Origin: Epiperipatus broadwayi
Lineage: Eukaryota; Onychophora; Udeonychophora; Euonychophora; Peripatidae
Direction of reading: 5' to 3'
Assembly: GCA_028023455.1 (NCBI GenBank)
Contig: JAQFVV010006310.1
Span: 2,912,001-2,976,000, forward strand
DNA: 64,000 nt
In this document: positions 47,501 to 58,729 of the stretch, in pieces
Layout: every line of letters begins with the position of its first letter
Numbering within the stretch: the stretch's first letter is position 1
Notes under the pieces: model-generated
The model's input: the letters and a program-made list of their open reading frames with translations, nothing else
The model's database searches: none
Told to the model about the DNA's origin: nothing
Made by a program: the position numbers and the translations under genes

Positions 47501-50219
47501 GTAAGTACAGCAAGAAATACAATAAATTTAATATATATATACATTTAATATAAACTTTATTTGTAGAGTAAACTTGTACCAATTCTAATACTTTCAAAAA
47601 CCACACATACATACTGTATATATCTATATGACATGAGACCTAATAATATAATAAAACAAAAGCATTGGAATTAACTTTACAATTTTCAATATACAGTAAT
47701 TATTCTATTGATAGACTTAAGTCTGTATTTGTAGAATTTTTAGTTACTTGCAGTTGAAATTTTTGTTTTGACAATGTTTTTATTTTGCATATGGAAAATG
47801 ATTTGAGAAAAGAAAAAAAAAATCAAAGAATCATTTTATAAATATGATGGATAATTTATTAAATAAGCAATATAATTAATTGTATGTGTAAATATACTTT
47901 AATTTTTTAAGGTTGGTCATTCATTTTGGAATATTAATTTTGTAAGACTTAATGAGATTTTGATTTTAAAGTTTTAAACTGCAAATGTTATTCAAGATGT
48001 CATAAGCTAACTAAAGATATTATTTATTTATATATTGGTGATTTGAAAATTGTAGAGTTAATTCCATTGTTTCGATTTATGTATATCATTTGACCTCATC
48101 AGTTATTATTTTGGCAAGAGTAATAACTAAATTATTTTATTCTATTCATATATTAATTCATATCATTTCTGTTTGATTCTCATTATATTTTTAACATTAA
48201 ATAATCTAGAGGCAGTGACTCTGTTTATAGTTTAATGTGGAAAAAGCAATTTAGTTTTTAAAAAAAATAAATGTATTTTATATAATTCAAGTTCATCTAA
48301 AATGTTGTTCTCAGTATCTTAAGTATTATTGATTAAAGTTCCATTGATAAAAGGCTTTGCAGGATATAACTGCTTAACTATGAATTAGATGGATATAACA
48401 TTTATAATATGCCTTGAAACAAACTTTTATAATATGCTTTGAAATACATTGAGCACTGAAAAATTAGCCACATCTAGCATATTAATGACATCTCGCTAAA
48501 ATAAAATTGCACAAGTTTTAGTTTTTGATGTGAAAAGTTTCATAAACAAATTCATTGATCCTGATTTAAAGATTCGTACAGCATTCATAATAATCAAGTT
48601 TTATTTAATTACTTCATTGGCTTTTGAACAAAGAACTTAGACATATATGCAAAGACATGGATCGCCACCAACTCTAGTATTTTCTATGCTTGAATTTTTT
48701 ATGAACTCCTGATCATTGAACCATTTGATTATTTTATTAGCACATATTAAATAGTATCAAAATTATTTACATAAATAAAATCAAGTGAGCAGCTAAAAAA
48801 ATATATAGATACACAGATACAGTACCAATAATCTGGCTATCTAAAATTTCTCAACTTCTGAAATCTGGACAAAATTATGAAGAAAATTAATTCTTCACGA
48901 TCTCCAGATTTTATTTTGTTTTAGCATAACTTAATATTTATTTAATCAAATAACATTTTTGTTTGATTTTGAATATACATATTAAAAACAATGCACAATA
49001 AATAAATAATGTGCACACATTTGATAACAAAATAAAAGATTCACTTTATTAAATATTTATAAATTAATAACCTCAATTGTTATGAACTCTTGTTTTATTT
49101 TGCCTTTTAATTCTTTCTGTTCAGATTTAGATAACAAAAGTAATTTCTCCTGAGTGCTTTTTTTTAAACCTTCTGTGTGAGCCTTCAGGCATAATTTATC
49201 AGTATATTTGTTGAAAAAAATGTATTTTTTTTTATCATATATCTTCCAAATTAAAAATAAAATGAAATAAATATTTTTAAAGAATTTTCAACATTATTTT
49301 TACAAATATTGATTGGAAGCAAAACTAACAGAATTTTGTATGTTTTTATCATGAATCATAAGTTTTCTAAAATTGCAAGAGGAAAAAAGACTAATATATT
49401 ATATCAAATATTATTTAAATATAAAATAATTAAAACATATTACATACATACTATTCTAGTAAAAAAATGTATACTTATTGGATTATCAAATTTTATTCTT
49501 CAAAAAAAGTGAAACTTTCTTGAAAATTGCGTTGTTATAATTGCTCTAATATTGTCAGAAGAAGAAGAAATTCCACTTGTGCTTGCCTTTTTTTTTTTAC
49601 TATTTACAGTTTCCATCTAAAATTACAATTATACAAGTATTAATCTAGAAAATTATACTAAATAACGAAATAGTGCTTAAACAGAAAGCATGGAATGCAT
49701 AGTCTAATATTAAAAACAAAATTTTAAATGGAAGGATTAAAGATTTTGTTTAGCTATTTAATCTTTTCAAATTTCGGGATAGCTCAGAAACATCGTTTGG
49801 CCAATTCCGCCTCTGGTGAATTTTTTTGTAAATATTATACGTTAAAGTGCGTGTAAAACATTATATTTTATTATAATAAATTATTTTTGCTGAAAATTGC
49901 GCGAAATTTAAAATTCCCACTCTAACAATAGACATAAGCCTTCCCTGACATGTTCACCTATTGTCTGTTGCCAAGGCTGTAAAATGTTCAGCATTTTACA
50001 ACATTAAAGTTTTCAATGATGCAAAAACATGTTTATTTGCGAATGTATTACAGTTTTAGATATTTTTTTAACAATAATTTGCATTATATTTATTAAATAT
50101 CAAGAAATAAAAATTATTAATAACTTATTTTGATATGAAATACTTTATTTTCAAAAATATAATGTTATATTAGCAGCTAATGTAAATATGGCTTGAAGTA
50201 AATTACAAGACTAGCTTTG
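47501..50219. other. AT-rich spacer, intron if the exon call is right
   Basis: Includes a family B repeat at 48655-48745. No other exon recognised. The 67-residue ORF at 49309-49512 is a low-complexity chance reading. Confidence 0.4.
48655..48745 (+). repeat. SINE family B fragment
   Basis: GGATCGCCACCAACTCTAGT, then GAATTTTTTATGAACTCCTG and ATCATTGAACCATTTGATTA, matching the end block of the family. Confidence 0.5.
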
Positions 50220-50223
50220 ACGT

Positions 50224-52880
50224 TGTAACAGTCAGAAAACGTGTGACTCATAAACATAGTGCAGAATTCGACCACATAAAACAGCAGCACCATCGAGGTA
50301 GCGAAGCCACCCGTGGTACTGAGTTCGAACATAGTTTATCGGTTCCACAATACAATCCACGAAACAACGCATCTGATGCGACATTAGTAAATATTTCCTT
50401 AGGCACGGTGGTCAGGGATATGCAAGAGATTCATGATTTTATTTTCGAGTTAGCCAATAATCAAACTAATATTAATTAAACATTCATATTTACATAATCG
50501 AGGAAATATTATATAGAATGGGTATCGAATAAATGAAACGTAACTGCAGACGTATAGTTTAAAATTATTTATTCACACATTTTAATAAGAAAATCATTTA
50601 CTAATAATATTTTATGGATTCAAAGCTTCATTAGCGGGATTTGCAATACTATTATATTTTAAAGAATACATTTATTTATTTAGACATTATTTTATATTGA
50701 GGACTTCAGTAGCGGTATTTCCGATACTGTAATGTTTACAAAAGGAATACATTTATTTGTTTCGACCTTATTTTATCTTGAGGACCTCAGTAACGGTATT
50801 TCCGATACTGTAATGTTTACAAAAGGAATTCATTTATTTGAAGGCGTAATCTAGCTACCTAAAATTCTCGAGTAAGTATTTCTAATGCATGCCTTGGGGA
50901 ATTTATACCTTTGCAATGCAAGAGTCTAAAGTAAGATTTAAGAGTAGCGGCGGACATATATTTATTTAATTAAAATATTTATTTTATGACTAAGGGCAAA
51001 CATTTATTTGAGAGTGAATTACGAAGATAATGCAGAGGCGGAGTGATATATAGAATAATAAAATTAAGTAAAGGAACACGTGGTACGCTTTAGAAAGGCG
51101 ATATGGAATGGCAGTATATCGAAACTGCAATGCCGTGAATGAGTTTATGAGAATGTCGGGCTGGTCTCTGCCATCGGCCCGACGAAGTAAGGTGTCACAT
51201 AAGCATAACCAGGGACAAGCGGTCCGTGTCGCAGTTTGCCGGCTGGCTGCATGACGTCGTCAAGTCCTACGGGAGCATTTATTATGTCCGCTTGTGTAGG
51301 ACGACTGGGGTTAATTTCAACCCTGAAGAATCCGGAAATTTCACGGCAGAATGGGTCATCGCATCTCTAAAACGTAACACATGTATAATGTATAAACGAT
51401 TATGATGAGATTTTAAATAGATTTCTAACTCGGCCCTACATTATCAACATTTACTAAAGAACGTTGGCGACTCTCAAAGAAATGTAATTTTCTAGAATTA
51501 TTCATTAAGATTTAATAAATACAAAACATATCTAAACTGGGAATTATTACAACTAATATGCCAGCCATTTACGAAGTAGTAGACCCTGCATTACAATAAA
51601 TGATGCATTGAATGCGTGTCGATTTATATGAAAGTTAAGTTATTTATGAAAGTAAATATTAATGAAAATTTGACACGCATTCAATGTTTCAAGCGATCAT
51701 GGATTTAAACTTTGAAAATTGAGACAATTATGAGCATGCAATAATTAAATAACAAATATAGATAAAATGTAGATTTTAGAAATACGCACCCAAGAAAGAT
51801 AGAATGAGGTAAGATAGATTATTAGAGAAATTTACACATTAAGTTAATTATTCAGTTTTAGTTATACATATGGTAGTTTTTACATTTTATAATTTAGATA
51901 AGTAGTATGAAGAAGAGCTATAGCATATTATTAGAGTACTCTAGAGTTTGAACACAGACAGGTACCTGTTTTATAAGAAGTTTTCTGAGTCCATTGGTTT
52001 AGTAGCAAATAGTTCATGAGTGGCAATTCTTTCTTGTATTTAGATGTTTCATTTACTTTAACAGCAGCAGCAGCTTTCTCATTTATTTCAGGCAGCAGAT
52101 CTTCATGGTGAATTTATGATGGGCAATGGAAAGTTCGGCATCCGATAGGCCATCTCCTGATGGAGAATAATCTAGGTGCTTTTACTCGGTCATACCTTGG
52201 CAGGAACAATTTATTTTTATATTTTGGAGACTCTCAGTGATCGAGAGCAAAGCTAAAGTTTAAGTGAATGTCTCCAGCAAGTCTAAGATGGCCTCTTTTC
52301 TTATCTTGATCTTTCACATTTTTGTTAAGGTATTTTTAGGTTCTACTTAATCTGCCCTGAGGATAATCAATGCATTTTGTTGGTTTTAATTAAAGAAAGC
52401 TGCCGTTCTATTGTTTACATTTTACATTTACTAATTACATTTTGGGGAATTTTTCTTTAATTAATCTATTATCTATCACTGACCGATGCTTTTAAATTTC
52501 AAAGACAAAAAGGGAACATAAGATTATTTTAACTTTTAATTAAATATTACATCAGATTTTTTTAGAATTATTATTAAACGAAATTTAAACAAAGCAATAA
52601 ATACGAACTTTATAATCCAAAATAAATGATTAAAATTATACAAAATTATATAACTAAAAGAAATCTAAATTATATTATTTTATCCCTATTTATTGCCTTT
52701 AATTTGAGATCGAAATGTGTGCGTGTTTATGCTGAATTCTACATATATTTATACATTTTTAATATTGCTACACACACAATTCGATACCAAAAAGTTTAAA
52801 TTTGGGCGGGATAGACCGGTCAGTGAGAGACGACAGAAAAAGGTGAAACTTAAGATTCGAATACGAATCTTACTGTTTCA
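50224..52880 (-). repeat. 3' LTR of the giant-LTR element
   Basis: 2657 bp, TG..CA ends (palindromic in both readings). It carries two adjacent copies of an 83-bp block (TTCCGATACTGTAATGTTTA at about 50720 and 50800). It also carries a hairpin of perfect arms CATTGAATGCGTGTC / GACACGCATTCAATG (about 51605 and 51672). A GC-richer segment lies at about 51140-51370. The outer end has a short palindrome, AAGATTCG-AATA-CGAATCTT (52853-52872). Confidence 0.92.
50243..50479 (+). CDS. antisense ORF at the LTR edge (copy 1), unknown
   Basis: 78 codons: starts MTHKHSAEFDHIKQQHHRGS and ends DFIFELANNQTNIN. The stretch VPQYNPRNNASDATLVNISL is shared with the copy in the other LTR. Relative to that copy it has lost one codon in frame, so the frame is kept. 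It lies antisense to the retrotransposon and inside the LTR. It matches no family that I know. Composition is hydrophilic, with no membrane segment. It could be a relic of captured exon sequence or chance; see the finding. Confidence 0.3.
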   Translation: MTHKHSAEFDHIKQQHHRGSEATRGTEFEHSLSVPQYNPRNNASDATLVNISLGTVVRDMQEIHDFIFELANNQTNIN

Positions 52881-52898
52881 TTTCCCCGTACTTCCCGT
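52881..52898 (-). promoter_or_regulatory. polypurine tract of the LTR element
   Basis: Minus strand ACGGGAAGTACGGGGAAA, immediately followed by the LTR start TGAAACAG. It serves as the plus-strand primer in reverse transcription and fixes the element orientation as minus. Confidence 0.8.
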
Positions 52899-53414
52899 GA
52901 ACAATTAAGGAAGGACAAAAGGAGGCAAGAAAGAGAAAAAAAATTTTACATTACATAATTTAAATACGAAAACATTATTATTGTTTTTACAGATATATTG
53001 AAATATAGAAAGCAGAGATTACATGAAGCAACGAACAATTTATATACCCGGATCTAGAATTTATAGTTTAATTAAAATGGCCTAATTTGGCCATGTCTGG
53101 TTAAAATCATAGTAATAATTAGTTAAACTGAATGTATATATATAAAAAAAATTCTTAGAATAAGATTAGTTAGTATAATATAAAAAAAATTTTTTTAAGA
53201 GTAATAGTAATTAAAACAATAATATATATATAATAAAATTTCTATCTAAAACCCTATTTGACTAAAGTACAATCCATTCAACCAAGTTCATTATATCAAG
53301 TTCGTTTTAATATTCTCATATATGTTTAATCCGTCCTAAGAGTCTAATATGTTTACAACCCCGGGTCAGGTGGATAATACCGATCTCTCGTCGATGACTG
53401 CGGTTTTGGGTTTT

Positions 53415-54188
53415 CTAATTTTTGTCCTCTGTCAGGTGGCTCTCGGTAGTAGGAAATTCAATCATTTCTCCTATATCTTTTATTTGAATGCCTGTCATTA
53501 ATGGTTGGATGGTTAGCGGCATGCTACGCTGGATCGTTCTAAATTTCCACTTCCCCATATTCCACCAGTTTTTGGCAGAACCTTGCAGATGGTAACTAGC
53601 TATAGCTATCTGCTCATCTGGCCCTTTCTTATGAAATTTTAAGAACTTCTGTAAGCTCTCTAGGTAGGTTTGAGGTTTTTCCCTTATTTCCACTCTAAAT
53701 ATTTTAACGTGGACCATCTTTGTTAAGTGGCTTTGGTATCCACTGTCCGTTTTCATGTTTTCTTCCATGACTTTTGGTCCTATTCTTTTGTCCCCATCCA
53801 TGCTTGTCTCCTTTTTACTGCTTTCACTCAACGGTTCTTGTGGGCCTTCATCTATTGGAATAAGGTCTATTTGCTCATCTATTATCATAGGTTTGTCAAG
53901 TATTTCTAATTCCCTTTCCTTTTCCATATCTTTAATTTCTTCTTCCTTTTTACTAACTGGGGATATTCCATAATGTTCTTTGATCATTTCAAGATATATC
54001 AACATATCCCTATCAATTTTCTGATGCTCCCTAACTCTTATCTCCTCCTCTTCATATTTTCCTTCATTCTCCCTAACTCTTCTCGCTTCCTCACATATTT
54101 TCCTTCATTCTTCTTTACTCTGTCTAAATATTTCAAGTAACCTTAGACTAAAGTTCATTGATGCTATACTGTCATTTTCTGCTTCCAT
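53415..54188 (-). CDS. gag-like protein of the LTR element, broken by one stop
   Basis: The longest open part (53415-54005, 196 codons) lies in the same frame as an upstream start at 54188, whose first residues read MEAENDSIASMNFSLRLLEI. The two are separated by a single in-frame TGA at 54105-54107. The N-terminal half is Glu/Lys/Arg-rich and probably coiled-coil. A later part resembles the Ty3/gypsy capsid: YLESLQKFLKFHKKGPDEQI, then ASYHLQGSAKNWW, equivalent to the common A..YL.G.A..WW signature. The protein ends soon after, with no zinc knuckle. Gag forms the particle. This copy would need the stop read through, and it lacks the C-terminal capsid and nucleocapsid parts. Plus-strand ORFs over the same interval are shadows. 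Confidence 0.7.
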
Positions 54189-54771
54189 TTTTCTTAATAT
54201 TATTTATTTATTTTATACTACTAGCATTTGACTACTCCCCACTGGTATATTGGCCCTATAACACTCTTTCGCTGCCCTCACCTACTCTACATTGCCCTAT
54301 CTCTATATTGCTGCGTTTAACATATTTAACATATATATTATAGCGAACTACTGGTAACGCATATAATAAGCCACTGCTGTCTATGATATATATATATATA
54401 TATTTGTACTTTAACAAAATATTTACTGTTAACATATATAACAAGCTTCTGCTGTCTATGCTATATATATAACGGTGCTTTAATAAAAAAATTCAATGCT
54501 ACTTGCTTTCTCATTTAGCGACTGATTACTTTTTTTTTTTGACATATATATATATAAATATTTCATTAGATCCGAGTATTTTCGTTCCTTCTTAAATTAC
54601 ACACACATCCCTGCTTTCCTTAAATTTGTTATTACGCCTGCTGTCCTTTCATTCACTCGACCCACATTATTTCACTCGATTTATTTTTTTTTCATTATTT
54701 TTATCAAAACAAAATCGTATATATATAGAATAATTAGCTAACTCGAGTAACGAACGCTAAAAGAAATTTAT

Positions 54772-55122
54772 ATGCGTTATATTTTGCTCAGGGTATATAT
54801 GGGTTTTTTGTATCGAAAGCTCCACGTTGGAAAGCGCCAAACGCTAAAAAAAAAATTTAACTATGTAACAGTCAGAAAACGTGTGACTCGTAAACATAGT
54901 GCAGAATTCGACCACCACACAGAACAGCAGCACCATCGAGGTAGCGAAGCCACCCGTGGTACTGAGTTCGAACATAGTTTATCGGTTCCACAATACAATC
55001 CACGAAACAACGCATCTGATGCGACATTAGTAAATATTTCTTTAGGCACGGTGGTCAGGGATATGCAAGAGATTCATGATTTTATTTTCGAGTTAGCCAA
55101 TAATCAAACTAATATTAATTAA
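54772..55122 (+). CDS. antisense ORF at the LTR edge (copy 2), unknown
   Basis: Open for 116 codons. The first 30 lie in the retrotransposon interior (leader region) and the rest match the ORF at 50243-50479: KHSAEFDHHTEQQHHRGSEA, then VPQYNPRNNASDATLVNISL, ending NNQTNIN. It runs across the LTR boundary, so the 5' extension is probably not meaningful. It is antisense to gag. Function unknown. Confidence 0.25.
   Translation: MRYILLRVYMGFLYRKLHVGKRQTLKKKFNYVTVRKRVTRKHSAEFDHHTEQQHHRGSEATRGTEFEHSLSVPQYNPRNNASDATLVNISLGTVVRDMQEIHDFIFELANNQTNIN
54822..54839 (-). promoter_or_regulatory. candidate tRNA primer-binding site
   Basis: Minus strand TGGCGCTTTCCAACGTGG starts about 24 bp after the end of the 5' LTR. 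It begins with TGG, complementary to the CCA end of a tRNA, and resembles the TGGCGC..CAACGTGG type of site known in other LTR elements. The gap from the LTR is longer than usual, so the call is tentative. Confidence 0.5.
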
Positions 55123-57522
55123 ACATTCATATTTACATAATCGAGGAAATATTATATAGAATGGGTATCGAATAAATGAAACGTAACTGCAGACGTATAG
55201 TTTAAAATTATTTATTCACACATTTTAATAAGAAAATCATTTACTAATAATATTTTATGGATTCAAAGCTTCATTAGTGGGATTTGCAATACTATTATAT
55301 TTTAAAGAATACATTTATTTATTTAGACATTATTTTATATTGAGGACTTCAGTAGCGGTATTTCCGATACTGTAATGTTTACAAAAGGAATACATTTATT
55401 TGTTTCGACCTTATTTTATCTTGAGGACCTCAGTAACGGTATTTCCGATACTGTAATGTTTACAAAAGGAATTCATTTATTTGAAGGCGTAATCTAGCTA
55501 CCTAAAATTCTCGAGTAAGTATTTCTAATGCATGCCTTGGGGAATTTATACCTTTGCAATGCAAGAGTCTAAAGTAAGATTTAAGAGTAGCGGCGGACAT
55601 ATATTTATTTAATTAAAATATTTATTTTATGACTAAGGGCAAACATTTATTTGAGAGTGAATTACGAAGATAATGCAGAGGCGGAGTGATATATAGAATA
55701 ATAAAATTAAGTAAAGGAACACGTGGTACGCTTTAGAAAGGCGATATGGAATGGCAGTATATCGAAACTGCAATGCCGTGAATGAGTTTATGAGAATGTC
55801 GGGCTGGTCTCTGCCATCGGCCCGACGAAGTAAGGTGTCACATAAGCATAACCAGGGACAAGCGGTCCATGTCGCAGTTTTCCGGCTGGCTGCATGACGT
55901 CGTCAAGTCCTACGGGAGCATTTATTATGTCCGCTTGTGTAGGACGACTGGGGTTAATTTCAACCCTGAAGAATCCGGAAATTTCACGGCGGAATGGGTC
56001 ATCACGTCTAAAACGTAACACATGTATAATGTATAAACGACTATGATGAGATTTTAAAGAGATTTCTAACTCGGCCCTACATTATCAACATTTACTAAAG
56101 AACGTTGGCGACTCTCAAAGAAATGTAATTTTCTAGAATTATTCATTAAGATTTAATAAATACAAAACATATCTAAACTGGGAATTATTACAACTAATAT
56201 GCCAGCCATTTACGAAGTAGTAGACCCTGCATTACAATAAATGATGCATTGAATGCGTGTCGATTTATATGAAAGTTAAGTTATTTATGAAAGTAAATAT
56301 TAATGAAAATTTGACACGCATTCAATGTTTCAAGCGATCATAGATTTAAACTTTGAAAATTGAGACAATTATGAGCATGCAATAATTAAATAATAAATAT
56401 AGATAAAATGTAGATTTTAGAAATACGCACCCAAGAAAGATAGAATGAGGTAAGCTAGATTATTAGAGAAATTTACACATTAAGTTAATTATTCAGTTTT
56501 AGTTATACATATGGTAGTTTTTACATTTTATAATTTAGATAAGTAGTATGAAGAAGAGCTATAGCATATTATTAGAGTACTCTAGAGTTTGAACACAGAC
56601 AGGTACCTGTTTTATAAGAAGTTTTCTGAGTCCATTGGTTTAGTAGCAAATAGTTCATGAGTGGCAATTCTTTCTTGTATTTAGATGTTTCATTTACTTT
56701 AACAGCAGCAGCAGCTTTCTCATTTATTTCAGGCAGCAGATCTTCATGGTGAATTTATGATGGGCAATGGAAAGTTCGGCATCCGATAGGCCATCTCCCG
56801 ATGGAGAATAATCTAGGTGCTTTTACTCGGTCATACCTTGGCAGGAACAATTTATTTTTATATTTTGGAGACTCTCAGTGATCGAGAGCAAAGCTAAAGT
56901 TTAAGTGAATGTCTCCAGCAAGTCTAAGATGGCCTCTTTTCTTATCTTGATCTTTCACATTTTTGTTAAGGTATTTTTAGGTTCTACTTAATCTGCCCTG
57001 AGGATAATCAATGCATTTTGTTGGTTTTAATTAAAAGAAAGCTGCCGTTCTATTGTTTACATTTTACATTTACTAATTACATTTTGGGGAATTTTTCTTT
57101 AATTAATCTATTATCTATCACTGACCGATGCTTTTAAATTTCAAAGACAAAAAGGGAACATAAGATTATTTTAACTTTTAATTAAATATTACATCAGATT
57201 TTTTTAGAATTATTATTAAACGAAATTTAAACAAAGCAATAAATACGAACTTTATAATCCAAAATAAATGATTAAAATTATACAAAATTATATAACTAAA
57301 AGAAATCTAAATTATATTATTTTATCCCTATTTATTGCCTTTAATTTGAGATCGAAATGTGTGTGTGTTTATGCTGAATTCTACATATATTTATACATTT
57401 TTAATATTGCTACACACACAATTCGATACCAAAAAGTTTAAATTTGGGCGGGATAGACCGGTCAGTGAGAGACGACAAAAAAAGGTGAAACTTAAGATTC
57501 GAATACGAATCTTACTGTTTCA
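54864..57522 (-). repeat. 5' LTR of the giant-LTR element
   Basis: 2659 bp, nearly identical to the 3' LTR. By eye I noted only scattered differences (for example a 3-bp deletion near 50275 of the other copy, AGCGGG/AGTGGG, and CTCTAAAAC/CTAAAAC). In element sense it holds the promoter and the start of the transcript, but no TATA box could be assigned with confidence. Confidence 0.92.
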
Positions 57523-57526
57523 ACGT

Positions 57527-58090
57527 CAACAAGCTACTTTATTTATAAGTAAGAAAATATCATAATTTTGCAATAAATATTCAAAAAAATTAAACATTTA
57601 AGGCATAATTTATTAGATATAAGAGAAATAAATAAATATTCATTCACATTCTTAAAAATAATGAGAAACAATAAATATTTCATTGATTTATAAACTGAAA
57701 ATAATCTTTCTAGAAATGATATCTAACATCTTTGTTTTGATTACAGTCTCATTTTTTTAGTATTTACAGAAACAAAATGTGAATATTTAAAATTTATTTC
57801 AGTAGTAAACAAGAATATCTATCAAAGGAAGTCAAATTTGTTATTTTCTGATTAGTAGTAGTCATTTTATCATATATTTTACGTTGACATAAACTGAAAA
57901 TAATTTCTCTAGAAACAATGTATAAAGTCTTTGTTTTTTTTACATTATCATTTTTTAATATTTACAGAAACAAAATGTGAACATTTAAAATTTATTTCAG
58001 TAGTAAACAAGAATATCTATCAAATGAAGTTAAATTTGTTATTTTCTGATAAGTAATAATCATTTTATCATTTATTTTATGTCGATGTGT
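57527..58090 (+). repeat. spacer with tandem duplication of about 199 bp
   Basis: 57691-57889 and 57890-58088 are near copies: TAAACTGAAAATAAT, then TATTTACAGAAACAAAATGT, then TCAGTAGTAAACAAGAATAT, then TTTGTTATTTTCTGAT. No coding content seen. Confidence 0.8.
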
Positions 58091-58286
58091 GAGACGAAGA
58101 AATCTGTCAGAAAAAGCGAAATACGAAAAGGTTAACTTTATTTATAATTTTATTTCTAATAAACTGAAATATATGTCAGTGTAAGAAATAAAATTTTAAA
58201 AGCTTATTTTATGTAATATAATGAATATGCTTTCGATAAATGCTGCAAGAGAAAGCATTTAAAATTTTTATCTAGAATTATCCCTA

Positions 58287-58328
58287 TCTCCAAATCAGTT
58301 TTGAGCTAATGGCTCTCATCAGTGAGAT
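58287..58328 (-). ncRNA. hammerhead ribozyme relic
   Basis: CUGAUGA and a perfect stem II (GAGC-CAUUA-GCUC) are present. The second core has changed from GAAA to AAAA, the triplet is AUU, and stem I is mismatched, so it should be inactive. Confidence 0.7.
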
Positions 58329-58701
58329 GGTAGGTCATTCAGATACTAGATCTAAAATACAAACTCAAGCTCAGAATTTATCAAATACTTAACTATTAAA
58401 TAGAAAATCTGAAATTTTCAGACATATATATATATCTTCTTATCCAGCTATCTAATTTAAATAGCCATATGAGACTAAACTAAATTTAGATTCACCATAT
58501 ATTAATAGTCCTAGCAATATAATATTGCCAAAGCCTTAAAAACCAAACTATAAACGTAAGTAGATCAAGCCATACATCTAGTGGCTTAATTAGTTTATAT
58601 TTACAAATGTAATATAATGAGCATGCTAAAAGTTCCAAACAAGATTTTTTGACAAAGCTGCAAGAGAAAACATTTAAAATCTCTATCTAGAATTATTTTT
58701 A

Positions 58702-58729
58702 TCCCCAAACCAGTTTCGAGCTAATGGCT
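58702..58729 (-). ncRNA. 5'-truncated hammerhead ribozyme
   Basis: Retains AGC-CAUUA-GCUC, GAAA, C-UG-G, the triplet GUU and UGGGGA, but the CUGANGA half is missing because the unit ends here. Confidence 0.7.

Larger units (their letters stand above)
50224..57522 (-). mobile_element. complete gag-only LTR retrotransposon with 2.66-kb LTRs
   Basis: Two LTRs (50224-52880 and 54864-57522) have ends TGTAACAG..CTGTTTCA on the plus strand. They flank 1983 bp of interior, and the 4-bp duplication ACGT lies outside (50220-50223 and 57523-57526). The minus strand is element sense for three independent reasons. A polypurine tract (GGGAAGTACGGGGAAA) abuts the LTR at 52881. A primer-binding-site candidate starting TGGCGC lies near 54839. 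The only long reading frame is a gag-like one on the minus strand. There is no protease, RT, RNase H or integrase, so it must depend on a partner. The TSD length and gag type suggest Ty3/gypsy affinity. LTR similarity points to a recent insertion. Confidence 0.9.
58216..58729 (-). mobile_element. hammerhead-family dimer (subfamily B)
   Basis: Two unit parts about 415 bp apart, both minus-oriented. The block GTAATATAATGA..ATGCT recurs at 58216 and 58610, and CAAGAGAAA.CATTTAAAAT recurs at 58246 and 58662. The first unit shares its body with the monomer at 3531-3937 (CTAGATCTAAAA; AATCTGAAATTTTCAGACAT). The second unit stops inside ribozyme stem II at 58729. No target-site duplication was found. 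Confidence 0.8.

Noticed and set aside
52717-52908. Plus-strand ORF starting MCVFMLNSTYIYTF (repeated at 57359)
   Set aside because: Present in both LTRs because the LTRs are copies. It is AT-driven sequence, reads through the LTR edge into different tails, and is antisense to the element.
53727-53973. Plus-strand ORFs opposite gag
   Set aside because: Antisense shadows of the gag frame, rich in Ser, Phe and Leu.
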